Below, piece by piece: positions 51,901-63,452 of a DNA stretch of 64,000 nt (position 1 is the first letter of the stretch; each line of letters opens with the position of its first letter). This stretch comes from Pseudomonas putida (GTDB taxonomy: Bacteria > Pseudomonadota > Gammaproteobacteria > Pseudomonadales > Pseudomonadaceae), in assembly GCF_004357765.1 (NCBI RefSeq), contig NZ_SMTE01000009.1:186001-250000 (forward strand), written 5' to 3'. A model generated the notes under the pieces. It saw only the letters and a list, made by a program, of their open reading frames with translations, made no database searches and was not told the origin of the DNA. A program made the translations under genes and the position numbers.

Positions 51901-54900
51901 ACCTCTCGCGTCTGTTCATCCTGCGACCGGTCGCCACCACGCTGAGCATGCTGGCCATCGTCCTGGCCGGCCTGATCGCCTATAAGCTGTTGCCGGTATC
52001 GGCGTTGCCGCAGGTCGACTACCCGACCATCCGGGTCATGACCCTCTATCCCGGTGCCAGCCCCCAGGTGATGACCAGCGCGGTCACCGCGCCGCTGGAG
52101 CGCCAGTTCGGGCAGATGCCTGGCCTGACCCAGATGGCCTCGACCAGCTCCGGCGGGGCGTCGGTGCTGACCCTGCGGTTCAACCTCGACATGAACATGG
52201 ACGTTGCCGAGCAACAGGTGCAGGCGGCCATCAACGCCGCCAGCAACCTTTTGCCGAGCGACCTGCCGGCACCGCCGGTGTACAACAAGGTCAATCCGGC
52301 CGACACGCCGGTACTGACCCTGGCCATTTCCTCCAAGACCATGCCGTTGCCCAAGCTCAACGACCTGGTCGATACCCGTGTGGCGCAGAAGCTCGCGCAG
52401 ATCAGCGGCGTCGGCATGGTCAGCATCGCCGGCGGCCAGCGCCAGGCAGTGCGGATCAAGGTCAACGTCGATGCCCTCGCTGCCAACGGCCTGAACCTGG
52501 ACGATGTACGCACCTTGATCGGCGCATCCAACGTCAACCAGCCCAAGGGCAACTTCGACGGTCCGACACGGGTGTCGATGCTCGATGCCAACGACCAGCT
52601 GCGTTCGCCCGAGGAATACGCCAACCTCATCCTCAGCTACAACAACGGTGCGCCGTTGCGCCTGAAAGACGTTGCCGAAATCGTCGATGGTGCCGAGAAC
52701 GAACGGCTTGCAGCCTGGGCCAACCAGAACCAGGCGGTGTTGCTGAACATCCAGCGTCAGCCGGGGGCCAACGTCATCGAGGTGGTCGACCGGATCAAGC
52801 AGATGCTGCCATCGATCACCGACAACCTGCCGGCGGGCCTGGACGTCTCGGTGCTCACCGACCGTACCCAGACCATCCGCGCCGCAGTCAAGGACGTGCA
52901 GCATGAATTGCTGATCGCCATTGTCCTGGTGGTGATGGTGACATTCGTGTTCCTGCGCCGTGTCAGTGCCACTGTCATTCCTTCGATCGCAGTGCCGCTG
53001 TCGCTGATCGGCACGTTCGGCGTGATGTACCTGGCGGGATTTTCGATCAACAACCTGACTCTGATGGCCTTGACCATCGCCACCGGTTTCGTGGTGGACG
53101 ACGCCATCGTCATGCTGGAGAACATTTCCCGCCATATCGAGGAAGGTGAGACGCCGATGCAGGCGGCACTCAAAGGCGCACGGCAGATCGGCTTCACGCT
53201 GGTGTCGCTGACGCTCTCGCTGATTGCCGTGTTGATCCCGCTGCTGTTCATGGCCGATGTGGTCGGGCGGCTGTTCCGCGAGTTCGCCATCACCCTGGCG
53301 GTGGCTATCCTGATTTCCCTCGTGGTGTCGTTGACGCTGACGCCGATGATGTGCGCACGACTGCTCAAGCGCGAGCCCAAGGAGGAGGAGCAAGGGCGTT
53401 TCTACCGCGCCAGTGGCGCCTGGATCGACTGGCTGATCGAACGCTACGGGCGTGGTCTACGCTGGGTGCTCCAACATCAGCCGCTGACCCTGATGGTGGC
53501 GGTAGCCAGCCTGGCGCTGACGGTGGTGCTGTATCTAATGGTGCCCAAGGGCTTCTTCCCGGTGCAGGATACCGGGGTGATCCAGGGTATCTCCGAGGCG
53601 CCGCAGTCGATTTCCTTCAGCGCCATGAGCGAACGTCAGCAAGCCTTGAGCAAGCTGATCCTGCAGGATCCGGCAGTGCAGAGTCTGTCCTCTTACATTG
53701 GTGTCGACGGCGACAACGCCACCCTCAACAGCGGTCGACTGCTGATCAACCTCAAACCCCATGGTGACCGCGATGTCACCGCCAGTGAAGTCATCAGCCG
53801 TCTACAGCCGCAGCTGGACAAGCTGGTCGGCATCCGGCTGTTCATGCAGCCGGTGCAGGACCTGAGCATCGAGGACCGGGTCAGCCGGACCCAGTACCAG
53901 TTCAGCCTGTCGTCGCCCGACGCCGACCTGCTGGCCCAGTGGAGCGCAAAATTGGTCGAGGCGTTGCAGCAGCGCCCTGAACTGCAGGACGTGGCGAGCG
54001 ATCTGCAGGACCAGGGCCTGCAGGTCTATCTGGTGATCGATCGGGACATGGCCAGCCGCCTGGGCATCGACGTTTCGCAGATCACCAACGCCCTGTACGA
54101 CGCGTTCGGTCAACGGCAGATCTCGACCATCTATACCCAGGCCAGTCAGTACCGAGTGGTACTGCAGTCGCAGAACGCCGGCAGCATCGGCCCGCAGGCG
54201 CTGGAGTCGATCCATGTCAAGGCCAGCGACGGCGGCCAGGTGCGCCTCTCGGCCTTGGCGCGCATCGAGCAGCGCCAGGCGCAGCTGGCCATTTCGCATA
54301 TCGGCCAGTTCCCGGCCGTGACGCTGTCGTTCAACCTGGCCCACGGTGCCTCTCTCGGGGAGGCGGTGAAGGTGATCGAGCAGGTGCAGCAGGAGATCGG
54401 CATGCCGATCGGCGTCCAGACGCGCTTCCAGGGAGCGGCAGAGGCGTTTCAGGCTTCGCTGTCGAGCACCTTGCTGCTGATTCTGGCGGCGGTGGTGACC
54501 ATGTACATCGTGCTCGGCGTGCTCTACGAGAGCTACATCCACCCGGTGACCATCCTCTCGACCCTGCCGTCGGCAGCGGTGGGCGCCTTGCTGGCGCTGA
54601 TCCTCAGCGGTAACGACCTGGGCATGATCGCCATCATCGGCATCATCCTGTTGATCGGCATCGTCAAGAAGAACGCGATCATGATGATCGACTTCGCCCT
54701 CGAGGCCGAGCGCAACGAGGGCATGGCGCCGGCCGATGCGATTTATCAGGCGGCACTGTTGCGCTTCCGGCCGATCCTGATGACCACCCTGGCGGCGCTG
54801 TTCGGTGCGGTGCCGCTGATGCTCGCCACCGGCTCCGGTGCCGAGCTGCGCCAGCCACTGGGTCTGGTGATGGTCGGCGGCCTGCTGGTGAGCCAGGTGC

Positions 54901-54995
54901 TGACGCTGTTCACCACCCCGGTCATCTACCTGTACTTCGACCGCCTGGCCCGCCGCTGGCGTCCGGCCAGCGATCGTCAGCAGGCCCAGGCATGA
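51897..54995 (+). CDS. muxB: RND efflux permease, MuxB/MdtB type
   Basis: 1032 residues, the usual RND length, with 12 transmembrane helices and two large periplasmic loops. It starts [20 protein letters not shown]. The proton-relay aspartates lie in [20 protein letters not shown] near residue 400, and [20 protein letters not shown] is the helix-11 motif. It works as a mixed trimer with MuxC. Both ends overlap neighbouring genes by ATGA, so translation is coupled. Confidence 0.95.
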   Translation: MNLSRLFILRPVATTLSMLAIVLAGLIAYKLLPVSALPQVDYPTIRVMTLYPGASPQVMTSAVTAPLERQFGQMPGLTQMASTSSGGASVLTLRFNLDMNMDVAEQQVQAAINAASNLLPSDLPAPPVYNKVNPADTPVLTLAISSKTMPLPKLNDLVDTRVAQKLAQISGVGMVSIAGGQRQAVRIKVNVDALAANGLNLDDVRTLIGASNVNQPKGNFDGPTRVSMLDANDQLRSPEEYANLILSYNNGAPLRLKDVAEIVDGAENERLAAWANQNQAVLLNIQRQPGANVIEVVDRIKQMLPSITDNLPAGLDVSVLTDRTQTIRAAVKDVQHELLIAIVLVVMVTFVFLRRVSATVIPSIAVPLSLIGTFGVMYLAGFSINNLTLMALTIATGFVVDDAIVMLENISRHIEEGETPMQAALKGARQIGFTLVSLTLSLIAVLIPLLFMADVVGRLFREFAITLAVAILISLVVSLTLTPMMCARLLKREPKEEEQGRFYRASGAWIDWLIERYGRGLRWVLQHQPLTLMVAVASLALTVVLYLMVPKGFFPVQDTGVIQGISEAPQSISFSAMSERQQALSKLILQDPAVQSLSSYIGVDGDNATLNSGRLLINLKPHGDRDVTASEVISRLQPQLDKLVGIRLFMQPVQDLSIEDRVSRTQYQFSLSSPDADLLAQWSAKLVEALQQRPELQDVASDLQDQGLQVYLVIDRDMASRLGIDVSQITNALYDAFGQRQISTIYTQASQYRVVLQSQNAGSIGPQALESIHVKASDGGQVRLSALARIEQRQAQLAISHIGQFPAVTLSFNLAHGASLGEAVKVIEQVQQEIGMPIGVQTRFQGAAEAFQASLSSTLLLILAAVVTMYIVLGVLYESYIHPVTILSTLPSAAVGALLALILSGNDLGMIAIIGIILLIGIVKKNAIMMIDFALEAERNEGMAPADAIYQAALLRFRPILMTTLAALFGAVPLMLATGSGAELRQPLGLVMVGGLLVSQVLTLFTTPVIYLYFDRLARRWRPASDRQQAQA

Positions 54996-57900
54996 ACCTG
55001 TCCGGACCCTTCATCCGCCGACCGGTGGCGACCATGCTGCTGAGCCTGGCGATCATGTTGTTGGGCGGGGTGAGCTTTGGCTTGCTGCCGGTGGCGCCGC
55101 TACCGCAGATGGACTTCCCGGTGATCGTGGTCCAGGCCAATCTTTCCGGGGCCAGTCCAGAGGTCATGGCCGCCACCGTGGCTACGCCGCTGGAGCGCAA
55201 ACTCGGCAGTATCGCCGGCGTCACCACGCTCACCAGCAACTCCAGCCAGGGCTCCACCCGGGTCATCATCGGCTTCGAGATCGGCCGCGACGTCGACGGC
55301 GCGGCCCGGGAAGTGCAGGCGGCGATCAATGCCACACGCAACCTGCTGCCCAGCGGCATGCGCAGCATGCCCACCTACAAGAAGATCGACCCGTCTCAGG
55401 CGCCGATCATGGTGTTGTCGCTGACTTCGGACGTGCTGCAGAAAGGCCAGCTCTACGACCTGGCCGATACCATCCTGTCCCAGAGCCTGGCCCAGGTCAG
55501 TGGGGTAGGGGAAGTGCAGATTGGCGGTAGCTCGTTGCCGGCAGTGCGTGTGGCGGTGGAGCCGCAGTTGCTCAACCAGTACGGAATTGCTCTCGATGAC
55601 GTGCGTACCGCAGTCGCCAACGCCAACCAGCGCCGTCCGATGGGGTTCGTCGAGGACGGCCAGCGCAATTGGCAGGTGCGTGCCAACGATCAATTGGAGA
55701 AGGCCAAGGACTACGAGCCGGTGGTGATCCGCCAGGAGAACGGCACGATCTTGCGCCTGTCCGATGTGGCGAGCATCACCGATGGCGTCGAAAACCGCTA
55801 CAACAGCGGCTTTTTCAATGACCAGAGCGCGGTGCTGCTGGTGATAAACCGGCAGACCGGCGCCAACATCATCGAGACCGTCGACCAGATCAAGGCGCAA
55901 TTGCCGGCGTTGCAGTCACTGCTGCCGGCCAGTGTCAAACTCGATGTGGCGATGGACCGCTCGCCGGTGATCAAGGCCACCCTGAAAGAAGCCGAGCACA
56001 CCCTGATGATCGCCGTGGTGCTGGTGATCCTGGTGGTCTACCTGTTCCTCGGCAGTCTGCGCGCTTCACTGATCCCGAGTCTGGCGGTGCCGGTGTCGCT
56101 GGTCGGCACTTTTGCGGTGATGTACCTGTGCGGGTTCTCGCTCAACAACCTGTCGCTGATGGCATTGATCCTGGCCACCGGCCTGGTGGTGGACGACGCC
56201 ATCGTGGTGCTGGAGAACATCTCGCGGCACATCGAAGATGGCCAACCGCCGATGCGGGCGGCATTTCTCGGCGCCAAGGAAGTCGGTTTCACCTTGCTGT
56301 CGATGAACGTCTCGCTGGTGGCGGTGTTCGTCTCGATCCTGTTCATGGGCGGCATCGTGCGCAACCTGTTCCAGGAGTTCTCGATCACCCTGGCGGCGGC
56401 GATCATCGTTTCCCTTGTGGTGTCGCTGACCCTCACGCCCATGCTCTGCGCACGCTGGCTGAAGCCGCAGCAGGCCGAACAGAACCGCTTGCAGCGATGG
56501 AGCGAAAGGCAGCATCAGCGCCTGGTCAACGCCTATGACCGCAGCCTGGGCTGGGCCTTGCGCCATAAACGCCTGACGCTGTTCAGCCTGTTGCTGACCA
56601 TCGGCGTCAACATCGCGTTGTACGTGGTGATCCCCAAGACGTTGATGCCGCAGCAGGATACCGGGCAATTGATGGGTTTCATCCGCGGCGACGATGGCCT
56701 GTCGTTCACCGTGATGCAGCCGAAGATGGAAATCTACCGGCGCGCCTTGCTGGCCGATCCGGCTGTGCAGAGTGTTGCCGGCTTCATCGGAGGCAACAGC
56801 GGCACCAACAATGCCATGGTCCTGGTGCGTCTGAAACCGATTGCCGAACGCAAGATCTCTGCGCAGAAGGTCATCGACCGCCTGCGCCGTGAACTGCCCA
56901 AGGTGCCGGGCGGCCGCTTGTATCTGATGGCCGACCAGGACCTGCAGCTGGGCGGCGGAGGCCGCGATCAGAGTTCATCGCAGTATGTCTATACCTTGCA
57001 GAGCGACGATCTCAGCGCCTTGCGCGAATGGTTCCCGAAGGTCACGGCCCTGGTGCGTACCTTGCCCGAACTGACCTCGGTCGATGCCCGCGACGGCGGC
57101 GGGACGCAGCAGGTGACCCTGGTGGTCGACCGCGACCAGGCCAAGCGGCTGGGCATCGACATGGACATGGTCACCACGGTGCTCAACAACGCCTACAGTC
57201 AGCGGCAGATCTCGACCATCTACGACAGCCTCAACCAGTACCAGGTGGTGCTGGAGATCAATCCGAAATACGCCTGGGATCCCAGTACCCTGGAGCAGGT
57301 GCAGGTGATCACCAGCGAAGGTGCACGGGTGCCGCTGTCGACCATTGCCCATTACGAAAACACCCTCGCCGACGATCGGGTCAGCCACGAGAACCAGTTC
57401 GCCTCCCAGGACATCAACTTCGATATCGCCGAAGGCTATAGCACCGACCAGGCGATGGCTGCGCTCGAGCGGGCGGTGGCCAAGCTCGGCTTGCCCGAAT
57501 CGGTGATCGCTCGCCTGGGCGGGACCGCCGACGCATTCGCCAAGACCCAGCAGGGCCAGCCTTTCATGATCCTTGGCGCGCTGGTGCTGGTGTACCTGGT
57601 GCTGGGCATTCTCTACGAAAGCTACATCCACCCGTTGACCATCCTGTCGACTTTGCCTTCGGCAGGGGTCGGGGCCTTGCTGGCGTTGTACCTGACCGGG
57701 GGCGAGTTCAGCTTGATTTCCCTGCTGGGGCTGTTCCTGTTGATCGGCGTGGTGAAGAAGAACGCGATCCTGATGATCGACCTGGCGCTGCAACTTGAGC
57801 GGCATCAGGGACTCACCCCTGAAGAGTCGATCCGCCGCGCCTGCCTGTTGCGTTTGCGACCGATCTTGATGACTACCCTGGCGGCCATCCTCGGCGCCTT

Positions 57901-58099
57901 GCCGCTGTTGCTCAGTCGCGCCGAGGGCGCGGAGATGCGCCAGCCCCTGGGCCTGACCATCATCGGTGGCCTGGTCTTCAGCCAGGTCCTGACCCTTTAT
58001 ACGACGCCGGTGGTGTACCTGTACCTCGACCGCCTGCGTCACCGTTTCAATCGTTGGCGCGGCGTGCGCACCGACGCCGCCCTGGAAACCCCGCTATGA
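54992..58099 (+). CDS. muxC: RND efflux permease, MuxC/MdtC type
   Basis: 1035 residues, similar in layout to MuxB but clearly distinct in sequence, starting [20 protein letters not shown]. Proton-relay residues are in [20 protein letters not shown], and the late motif is [20 protein letters not shown]. It is the second permease of the heteromeric pump. ATGA overlaps at both ends continue the coupled operon. Confidence 0.95.
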   Translation: MNLSGPFIRRPVATMLLSLAIMLLGGVSFGLLPVAPLPQMDFPVIVVQANLSGASPEVMAATVATPLERKLGSIAGVTTLTSNSSQGSTRVIIGFEIGRDVDGAAREVQAAINATRNLLPSGMRSMPTYKKIDPSQAPIMVLSLTSDVLQKGQLYDLADTILSQSLAQVSGVGEVQIGGSSLPAVRVAVEPQLLNQYGIALDDVRTAVANANQRRPMGFVEDGQRNWQVRANDQLEKAKDYEPVVIRQENGTILRLSDVASITDGVENRYNSGFFNDQSAVLLVINRQTGANIIETVDQIKAQLPALQSLLPASVKLDVAMDRSPVIKATLKEAEHTLMIAVVLVILVVYLFLGSLRASLIPSLAVPVSLVGTFAVMYLCGFSLNNLSLMALILATGLVVDDAIVVLENISRHIEDGQPPMRAAFLGAKEVGFTLLSMNVSLVAVFVSILFMGGIVRNLFQEFSITLAAAIIVSLVVSLTLTPMLCARWLKPQQAEQNRLQRWSERQHQRLVNAYDRSLGWALRHKRLTLFSLLLTIGVNIALYVVIPKTLMPQQDTGQLMGFIRGDDGLSFTVMQPKMEIYRRALLADPAVQSVAGFIGGNSGTNNAMVLVRLKPIAERKISAQKVIDRLRRELPKVPGGRLYLMADQDLQLGGGGRDQSSSQYVYTLQSDDLSALREWFPKVTALVRTLPELTSVDARDGGGTQQVTLVVDRDQAKRLGIDMDMVTTVLNNAYSQRQISTIYDSLNQYQVVLEINPKYAWDPSTLEQVQVITSEGARVPLSTIAHYENTLADDRVSHENQFASQDINFDIAEGYSTDQAMAALERAVAKLGLPESVIARLGGTADAFAKTQQGQPFMILGALVLVYLVLGILYESYIHPLTILSTLPSAGVGALLALYLTGGEFSLISLLGLFLLIGVVKKNAILMIDLALQLERHQGLTPEESIRRACLLRLRPILMTTLAAILGALPLLLSRAEGAEMRQPLGLTIIGGLVFSQVLTLYTTPVVYLYLDRLRHRFNRWRGVRTDAALETPL

Positions 58100-59586
58100 C
58101 CTTTGCCCAAGCTCCTCTCCACCGTGCCCTGCAGTTGCTGACCCGCGGGCGCGGTTCGCACCTGATCGGCGCCGGGCTGTGCGTGGCCATGCTCAGCGCC
58201 TGTACCCTCAGCCCGGATTACCATCGTCCGGAGATGGACACACCTGCGCAGTTCAAGCAAGCCGAAGGCTGGACCCAGGCCAGCCCTTCCGATGCCATCG
58301 CCCGTGGCGCCTGGTGGGAGGTTTACGGCGATCCGGGGCTCAATGCTCTGGTCGAGGAACTCAATCGCAGTAACCAGACGGTGGCCCAGTCCGAGGCCCA
58401 GTATCGCCAGGCCCAGGCGTTGGTGCGCAGCAGTCGTGCCTCGCTGTTTCCCACGTTGGACCTGACCACCAGCAAGAACCGTTCAGCACAAGGCACCGGC
58501 AGTTCGAGCTCGAGTCTGTCGAACAACAGCAGCGGCATTCGCAATACCTACAATGCTCAGCTTGGTGTCAGTTGGGAGATCGACCTGTGGGGCAAACTGC
58601 GTGAAACGCTCAACGCCGACAAGGCCAGCGCCGAGGCCAGCCTGGCCGATCTGGCCGCGATTCGCCTGAGTCAGCAGTCGGAGCTGGTGCAGAATTATCT
58701 GCAACTGAGGGTGATCGATGAGCAGAAACGCTTGCTCGAGGCTACCGTCGCCGCCTACCAGCGTTCGCTGCGCATGACCGAGAACCAATATCGTGCCGGC
58801 GTCTCCGGCCCCGATGCGGTGGCCCAGGCGCGCACTCAGCTCAAGAGCACCCAGGCCGACCTGATCGACCTGGCCTGGCAGCGTGCGCAATTCGAGAATG
58901 CCATCGCCGTTTTGCTCGGCAAGGCGCCGGCCAATTTCGCGCTGGCCGACAGCAAGTCGATCCCGGCGTTGCCGGATATTCCGCTGGCGTTGCCGTCGCA
59001 ACTGCTCGAGCGTCGCCCCGACATCGCTGCAGCCGAGCGTAACGTCATGGCGGCCAACGCACAGATCGGCGTGTCGCGGGCGGCGTACTTCCCCGACCTG
59101 TCGTTGAGCATGAGCGGGGGGTACTCGAGCAGCAGCTTCAGTAACTGGATCGAGTTGCCGAACCGCTATTGGTCGGTGGGGCCGCAGTTGGCCCTGACCT
59201 TGTTCGACGCAGGCAAGCGCAGCGCTGAAGTCGACCGCACGGTCGCCGCCTATGACCAGACCGTAGCGCAGTACCGGCAGACAGTGCTCGATGGCTTCAA
59301 GGAAGTTGAAAACTACTTGGTGCAGTTGAAGGTGTATGGCGATGAGGCTGTCGTGCGCCAGGAGGCGCTGGAGGCTGCCCGCGAGTCGCTGCGTCTGACC
59401 GAGAACCAGTACAAGGCTGGACTGATCGGTTATCTGGACGTGGTCAACGTGCAGGCAACCGCCTTGAGCAACGAACGCAGCGTGCTGTCGTTGCTGGAAG
59501 GGCGGCTGGTGGCCAGCGTCCAGCTGATCGCCGCATTGGGCGGTGGGTGGCAGGCCGAACAGGCGTTCGCCGAAGCCAGAGAGTGA
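58096..59586 (+). CDS. opmB: Outer-membrane efflux channel lipoprotein, OpmB type
   Basis: About 496 residues from the ATG at 58096. The signal peptide ends in a lipobox (VAMLSAC, cysteine near residue 35), as in NodT-type outer-membrane factors. Two OEP repeats follow, with ARGAWWEVYGDPGLNALVEE, VSWEIDLWGKLRETLNADKA and, in the second half, QLALTLFDAGKRSAEVDRTV. It forms the TolC-like trimeric exit duct for MuxABC. It is the last gene of the operon. Confidence 0.94.
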   Translation: MTFAQAPLHRALQLLTRGRGSHLIGAGLCVAMLSACTLSPDYHRPEMDTPAQFKQAEGWTQASPSDAIARGAWWEVYGDPGLNALVEELNRSNQTVAQSEAQYRQAQALVRSSRASLFPTLDLTTSKNRSAQGTGSSSSSLSNNSSGIRNTYNAQLGVSWEIDLWGKLRETLNADKASAEASLADLAAIRLSQQSELVQNYLQLRVIDEQKRLLEATVAAYQRSLRMTENQYRAGVSGPDAVAQARTQLKSTQADLIDLAWQRAQFENAIAVLLGKAPANFALADSKSIPALPDIPLALPSQLLERRPDIAAAERNVMAANAQIGVSRAAYFPDLSLSMSGGYSSSSFSNWIELPNRYWSVGPQLALTLFDAGKRSAEVDRTVAAYDQTVAQYRQTVLDGFKEVENYLVQLKVYGDEAVVRQEALEAARESLRLTENQYKAGLIGYLDVVNVQATALSNERSVLSLLEGRLVASVQLIAALGGGWQAEQAFAEARE

Positions 59587-59717
59587 GCGGGGAGGGGCGG
59601 CAGGGCTACAGACTGGACCCATTCCCATTCGCGAAAACCTCGTGGCGTTTGGCCAGCGCTTGAGTACAATCTGCAGCCTTGTCCGGGTGCCTCCCGTGCC
59701 CGTCGCTGGAACTGCAA

Positions 59718-61805
59718 ATGCTGATCGGTAGCTATTCTTCCGCGCTGGTGTTGATTTCTCTCTGCGTGGCCATTCTTGCCTCTTACACCGCCCTCGACCT
59801 CACCGGCCGCCTGACCACCGCCAAAGGACGGGCGGTGTACCTGTGGATGGGGGGTGGGGCGCTGGCCATGGGCTTCGGCATCTGGTCGATGCATTTCATC
59901 GGCATGCTGGCCTTCAGCCTGCCCGTGGAGCTTGGCTATGACATCGGGCTGACCGCGTTTTCGCTGCTGATCGCCGTGCTTTCGGCGGGCTTCGCGTTAT
60001 GGATGGTCAGTCAGCCCAGCTTGCCGTGGCAGGCGTTGAGCTTCGGTGCGCTGATCATGGGGGGCGGTATCAGTTGCATGCACTACACCGGCATGGCGGC
60101 GCTGCGCATGTCACCGGGCATCGACTACGACCCGACGTTGTTCGGCATGTCCCTGGTCATCGCTGTCGGTGCGTCGGCGGCCGCCCTGTGGATCGCTTTC
60201 CGTCTGCGCCGGCATACGCCCTACGTCAGACAGGTCCGAGGGTTGGCGGCGGTGCTCATGGGGATCGCCATCGTCGGTATGCACTTCACCGGCATGGCGG
60301 CGGCCAACTTCAGCGAAGGCAGTTACTGCGGGGCGCTGGCCAACGGTCTCAAAGGCGATGGCTTGGTCTACCTGGTGCTGATCACGACCCTGGCGGTGCT
60401 GGCGGTGGCCTTGCTGACTTCGGTGCTGGACGCCCGTCTGGAGGCGCGCACAGCCGCCCTGGCGCGTTCACTGGCCCTGGCCAACCAGGAGCTGACCCAG
60501 TTGGCCCTGCACGACACCCTGACCGGATTGCCTAACCGCACCCTGCTGGCCGACCGGATCGATCAGGCCATCGCCAAGGTTGCGGAGCAGGGCGGTTGCT
60601 TTGCGTTGATGTTCATCGACCTGGATGGCTTCAAGCCTGTCAACGACGCCTTTGGTCACCATGTCGGAGACCTGTTGCTCAAGGCCGTGGCCACCAGGCT
60701 GCGTGGGCATCTGCACAGCCAGGACACATTGGCACGCATCGGCGGCGATGAGTTCGTGCTGCTGGTCGACTTGCAGGAGCCGAATGACGCCATGGACGTG
60801 GCGGTCAAGCAGGTCAACCTGGTGTCACGGGCGTTCGAAGTGGCCGGCCACGACCTGCAGGTTACCGCGAGCCTGGGCATCGTCCTGTATCCAGGTAATG
60901 GCCTGGACCAGCACGAACTGCTGCGCAACGCCGATGCCGCCATGTATCACGCCAAGAGCGCCGGCAAGAACGGCTACCGCTTCTTCGACGCCTCGATGAA
61001 CAGCGATGCCCGCCAGCAGCTGCAGTTGCTTCAGGACCTGCGCATGGCCCTGGAGCAGGGGCAGTTCCGCTTGCACTACCAACCCAAGTTTGCCGCCCAG
61101 GGTTGCCAGCCGATTGGCGCCGAAGCACTGTTACGCTGGCAACACCCGCAACATGGACTGATGCTGCCGGATCGTTTCATCGCTATGGCGGAGAAAACCG
61201 GGCTGATCATCCCCATCGGCGAGTGGGTGCTGGGCGAAGCCTGTCGACAAATGCGGCAGTGGCTCGACCAGGGGTATCAACACTGGCGCATGGCGGTGAA
61301 TCTGTCGGCATTGCAATTCTGTCATGGCGGCCTGGTCGACAGTGTGGCCCAGGCACTGCGGGACAATGGGCTGCCGGCCAACCGCTTGACCCTGGAAATC
61401 ACCGAAACCACGGCGATGCACGATGCCGATGCCAGCTTGCTGGTGCTACAGCGTCTGTCCGACATGGGGGTGGACCTGTCGATCGACGATTTCGGAACCG
61501 GCTATTCGAGCCTGATGTACCTCAAGCGGCTGCCGGCCAATGAACTGAAGATCGACCGAGGGTTCGTGCGCGACCTCGAGCAGGATGGCGACGACGCCGC
61601 TATCGTCTCGGCGATCGTGGCGCTGGGGCAGGCCCTGGGGTTGCGGATCGTCGCCGAAGGTGTGGAAACCGACGGCCAGCAGGCATTCCTGACCGGGCTG
61701 GGCTGTGATTCGCTGCAGGGCTACCTGCTCGGTCAGCCGGTGCCGGCCGAGCAGTTCATGGCGCGGTTGCAGGCCCTGGCACAGGATGTCGAGGTGCCCG
61801 CCTAA
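59718..61805 (+). CDS. MHYT-GGDEF-EAL cyclic di-GMP signalling protein
   Basis: About 695 residues from the ATG at 59718. The N-terminal MHYT sensor (about residues 1-235, seven helices) shows the three repeats MHFIGM, MHYTGM and MHFTGM, which may bind copper, oxygen, CO or NO. The GGDEF domain (about 265-430) has the intact motif RIGGDEFVLLV, and the EAL domain (about 445-690) has GAEALLRWQHP, EITETTAM, SIDDFGTGYSSLMYLKRLP and AEGVET, so both diguanylate cyclase and phosphodiesterase sites look complete. It therefore could make or degrade cyclic di-GMP. It lies downstream of the efflux operon with 131 bases between and ends with a 4-base convergent overlap. Confidence 0.94.
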   Translation: MLIGSYSSALVLISLCVAILASYTALDLTGRLTTAKGRAVYLWMGGGALAMGFGIWSMHFIGMLAFSLPVELGYDIGLTAFSLLIAVLSAGFALWMVSQPSLPWQALSFGALIMGGGISCMHYTGMAALRMSPGIDYDPTLFGMSLVIAVGASAAALWIAFRLRRHTPYVRQVRGLAAVLMGIAIVGMHFTGMAAANFSEGSYCGALANGLKGDGLVYLVLITTLAVLAVALLTSVLDARLEARTAALARSLALANQELTQLALHDTLTGLPNRTLLADRIDQAIAKVAEQGGCFALMFIDLDGFKPVNDAFGHHVGDLLLKAVATRLRGHLHSQDTLARIGGDEFVLLVDLQEPNDAMDVAVKQVNLVSRAFEVAGHDLQVTASLGIVLYPGNGLDQHELLRNADAAMYHAKSAGKNGYRFFDASMNSDARQQLQLLQDLRMALEQGQFRLHYQPKFAAQGCQPIGAEALLRWQHPQHGLMLPDRFIAMAEKTGLIIPIGEWVLGEACRQMRQWLDQGYQHWRMAVNLSALQFCHGGLVDSVAQALRDNGLPANRLTLEITETTAMHDADASLLVLQRLSDMGVDLSIDDFGTGYSSLMYLKRLPANELKIDRGFVRDLEQDGDDAAIVSAIVALGQALGLRIVAEGVETDGQQAFLTGLGCDSLQGYLLGQPVPAEQFMARLQALAQDVEVPA

Positions 61806-62062
61806 ACGGCATCCTTGAGCATCAGCCTGGGTATGAAGGCATCCATTTCCGCTTCGACCGCCTCGATGATGCGCTCGACATCGGCGGCGGGCATCACTGC
61901 CGTGCACGGGATTCCGGCGATTGCCAGCAGGGTTTCGCCGGTAGCTCGGTCGAATAGCCGGGCGACCATGCTGCGGGGGGCATCCATGCTGGCTTCGAAC
62001 CCAAGCGGGTGAAAATGCCAACGCATCACCTGGCAGGCGTTAGGGAACGTCATCTTGTTCAT
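61802..62062 (-). CDS. DUF1652 family protein
   Basis: 86 residues from the ATG at 62062, with AAGGAGG at ideal spacing. The sequence (NACQVMRWHFHPLGFEASMD, then GETLLAIAGIPC and VERIIEAVEAEMDAF) is that of the small DUF1652 family, found mainly in pseudomonads and of unknown function. It is soluble, without a signal peptide. It ends inside the last bases of the GGDEF-EAL gene. Confidence 0.85.
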   Translation of the reverse strand: MNKMTFPNACQVMRWHFHPLGFEASMDAPRSMVARLFDRATGETLLAIAGIPCTAVMPAADVERIIEAVEAEMDAFIPRLMLKDAV

Positions 62063-62423
62063 GCCAGCCTCCTTGTCCTTTCCTGGACAGCGTGAGGGTA
62101 GCCCAGGCTGCGGCCACCGGGTATGTAACCATAGCACCGGAAAAGGTCGCGCAGGCCTGGCGAACAGGAAAACTTCGCAAATACTTGAAACCGGTCACCT
62201 GTGGCGTTCTGGCGCAGCCGCCGTCGGCGCCCATCGCAAACGTTTTCCGGAAGGAGGGTGGCTGAGCGGCGGGTGGGACACTATCAGACCAATGGCACTG
62301 CATCGGTGTGACGGCGCTGAGCGGGACCACAACGCTGAGCATCGTTCGATCGCACATCAACAAGGCGCCAATAGGGTACTATCACCCCCTGTGCCATTCT
62401 CCAACCTATTGAATATCAAGGTG
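62063..62423. other. 361-base gap upstream of the integrase gene
   Basis: It is the divergent region between the DUF1652 gene and the integrase. I see no RNA gene, no repeat and no clear promoter. One stretch near 62248-62262 looks like part of a tRNA D-arm but does not close into a tRNA. An in-frame ATG at 62292 would extend the integrase by 44 codons but has no ribosome-binding site. Confidence 0.4.
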
Positions 62424-63437
62424 ATGGCACTGTTTCCGGGTCGTCCTGACCTGCCGTTTGGTTGTCGCCTCGATGTTGCCGGGGCGCGGCTTGACTCGCT
62501 TTCGCGCTACAGGATCCACGTTTTGTCCGAGCTTTCCCAGAACCCGCTGTTGCAATACCTGGCCCGCCTGGCTCCGTCCAGTCAACAGACCATGCGCTAT
62601 GTGCTCCAGGATGCCGCCGATCGGCTCGGTTTCGTCGATCAGGATATTGCCGACGTGCCGTGGCACCGCCTTGACCCTGGCCATGTCATCGGCCTGGTTG
62701 CGGCGCTGAGGGCTGATGGTTACGCCCCCAACAGCTCGTCGCTGTATGTCAATGCCGTACGCGGCGTGATGAACGAAGCCTGGCGCCAGGGCCTGATCGA
62801 TCATGAGCGGTTGTTGCGCATTCGCGAGGTCAAGCCTGACACGGGCAGCCGCTTGCCGCCGGGGCGCAACCTGCGCCGCAGCCTGATCCGCGAGCTGATG
62901 GAATTGTGCGCTGCCGATCCTCGGCCCCAGGGTGTGCGCGATGCAGCGATCATCGCCTTGCTGTATGGCACCGGCATGCGCAAGTCGGAGTCGGTCGACA
63001 TCGACCTGGACGATGTCGACTTCGAGGCGCGGAGCATCCAGGTGCTGGGCAAGGGCAACCGGCAGTTGATCAAGTACGCGCCAGCCTGGGCGTTCGAGAA
63101 GCTGCAGGCTTGGCTGGACCTGCGCCGCGAAAGGCTGCCCGAAGGGGTCCGTGACGATACGTTCCTGTTCAACCGCATTCGCCGGGGCAACCATATTACC
63201 CGCGCGCGCATCACCAAGCATGCCATCTACTACATCGCCCGCCAGCGTGGGGCGCAGGTGGGGGTAAAGATCATGCCCCATGACTTCCGCCGGGCGTTCA
63301 TCACCCGGGTGATCGAAGAGCACGACCTGGCCATCGCGCAAAAGCTGGCCCATCACGTCAACATCCAGACCACCGCCAGTTATGACCGCCGCGATGACAA
63401 CGAGCGGCGGCGTGCGGTGGACCGATTCGATTATTGA
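62424..63437 (+). CDS. Tyrosine site-specific recombinase (integrase family)
   Basis: 337 residues from the ATG at 62424 (MALFPGRPDLPFGCRLD); AAGGTG lies directly before it, so the start is uncertain. The N-terminal core-binding SAM-like domain covers about 40-140 and the catalytic domain about 150-330. Catalytic residues appear complete: R186 (YGTGMRKSES), K210 (VLGKGNRQ), H286 and R289 (PHDFRR), H310/H311 (LAHHVNIQTT) and nucleophile Y320 (SYDRR). No excisionase, phage or cargo genes, and no tRNA target, are visible next to it. The close gap of 15 bases to the convergent secretion gene suggests it is a resident gene rather than a fresh insertion. Confidence 0.9.
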   Translation: MALFPGRPDLPFGCRLDVAGARLDSLSRYRIHVLSELSQNPLLQYLARLAPSSQQTMRYVLQDAADRLGFVDQDIADVPWHRLDPGHVIGLVAALRADGYAPNSSSLYVNAVRGVMNEAWRQGLIDHERLLRIREVKPDTGSRLPPGRNLRRSLIRELMELCAADPRPQGVRDAAIIALLYGTGMRKSESVDIDLDDVDFEARSIQVLGKGNRQLIKYAPAWAFEKLQAWLDLRRERLPEGVRDDTFLFNRIRRGNHITRARITKHAIYYIARQRGAQVGVKIMPHDFRRAFITRVIEEHDLAIAQKLAHHVNIQTTASYDRRDDNERRRAVDRFDY

Positions 63438-63452
63438 ACCAGCCCCGGCGCG

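Noticed and set aside
51645-53393. A 582-codon open frame on the minus strand
   Set aside because: It is antisense to muxA and muxB; composition is that of a shadow frame.
62248-62360. Possible tRNA (a GTGGCTGAGCGG-like D-arm and a GTTCGATC T-loop-like segment)
   Set aside because: The acceptor ends do not pair and no anticodon arm can be drawn at the right spacing, so it is most likely chance.
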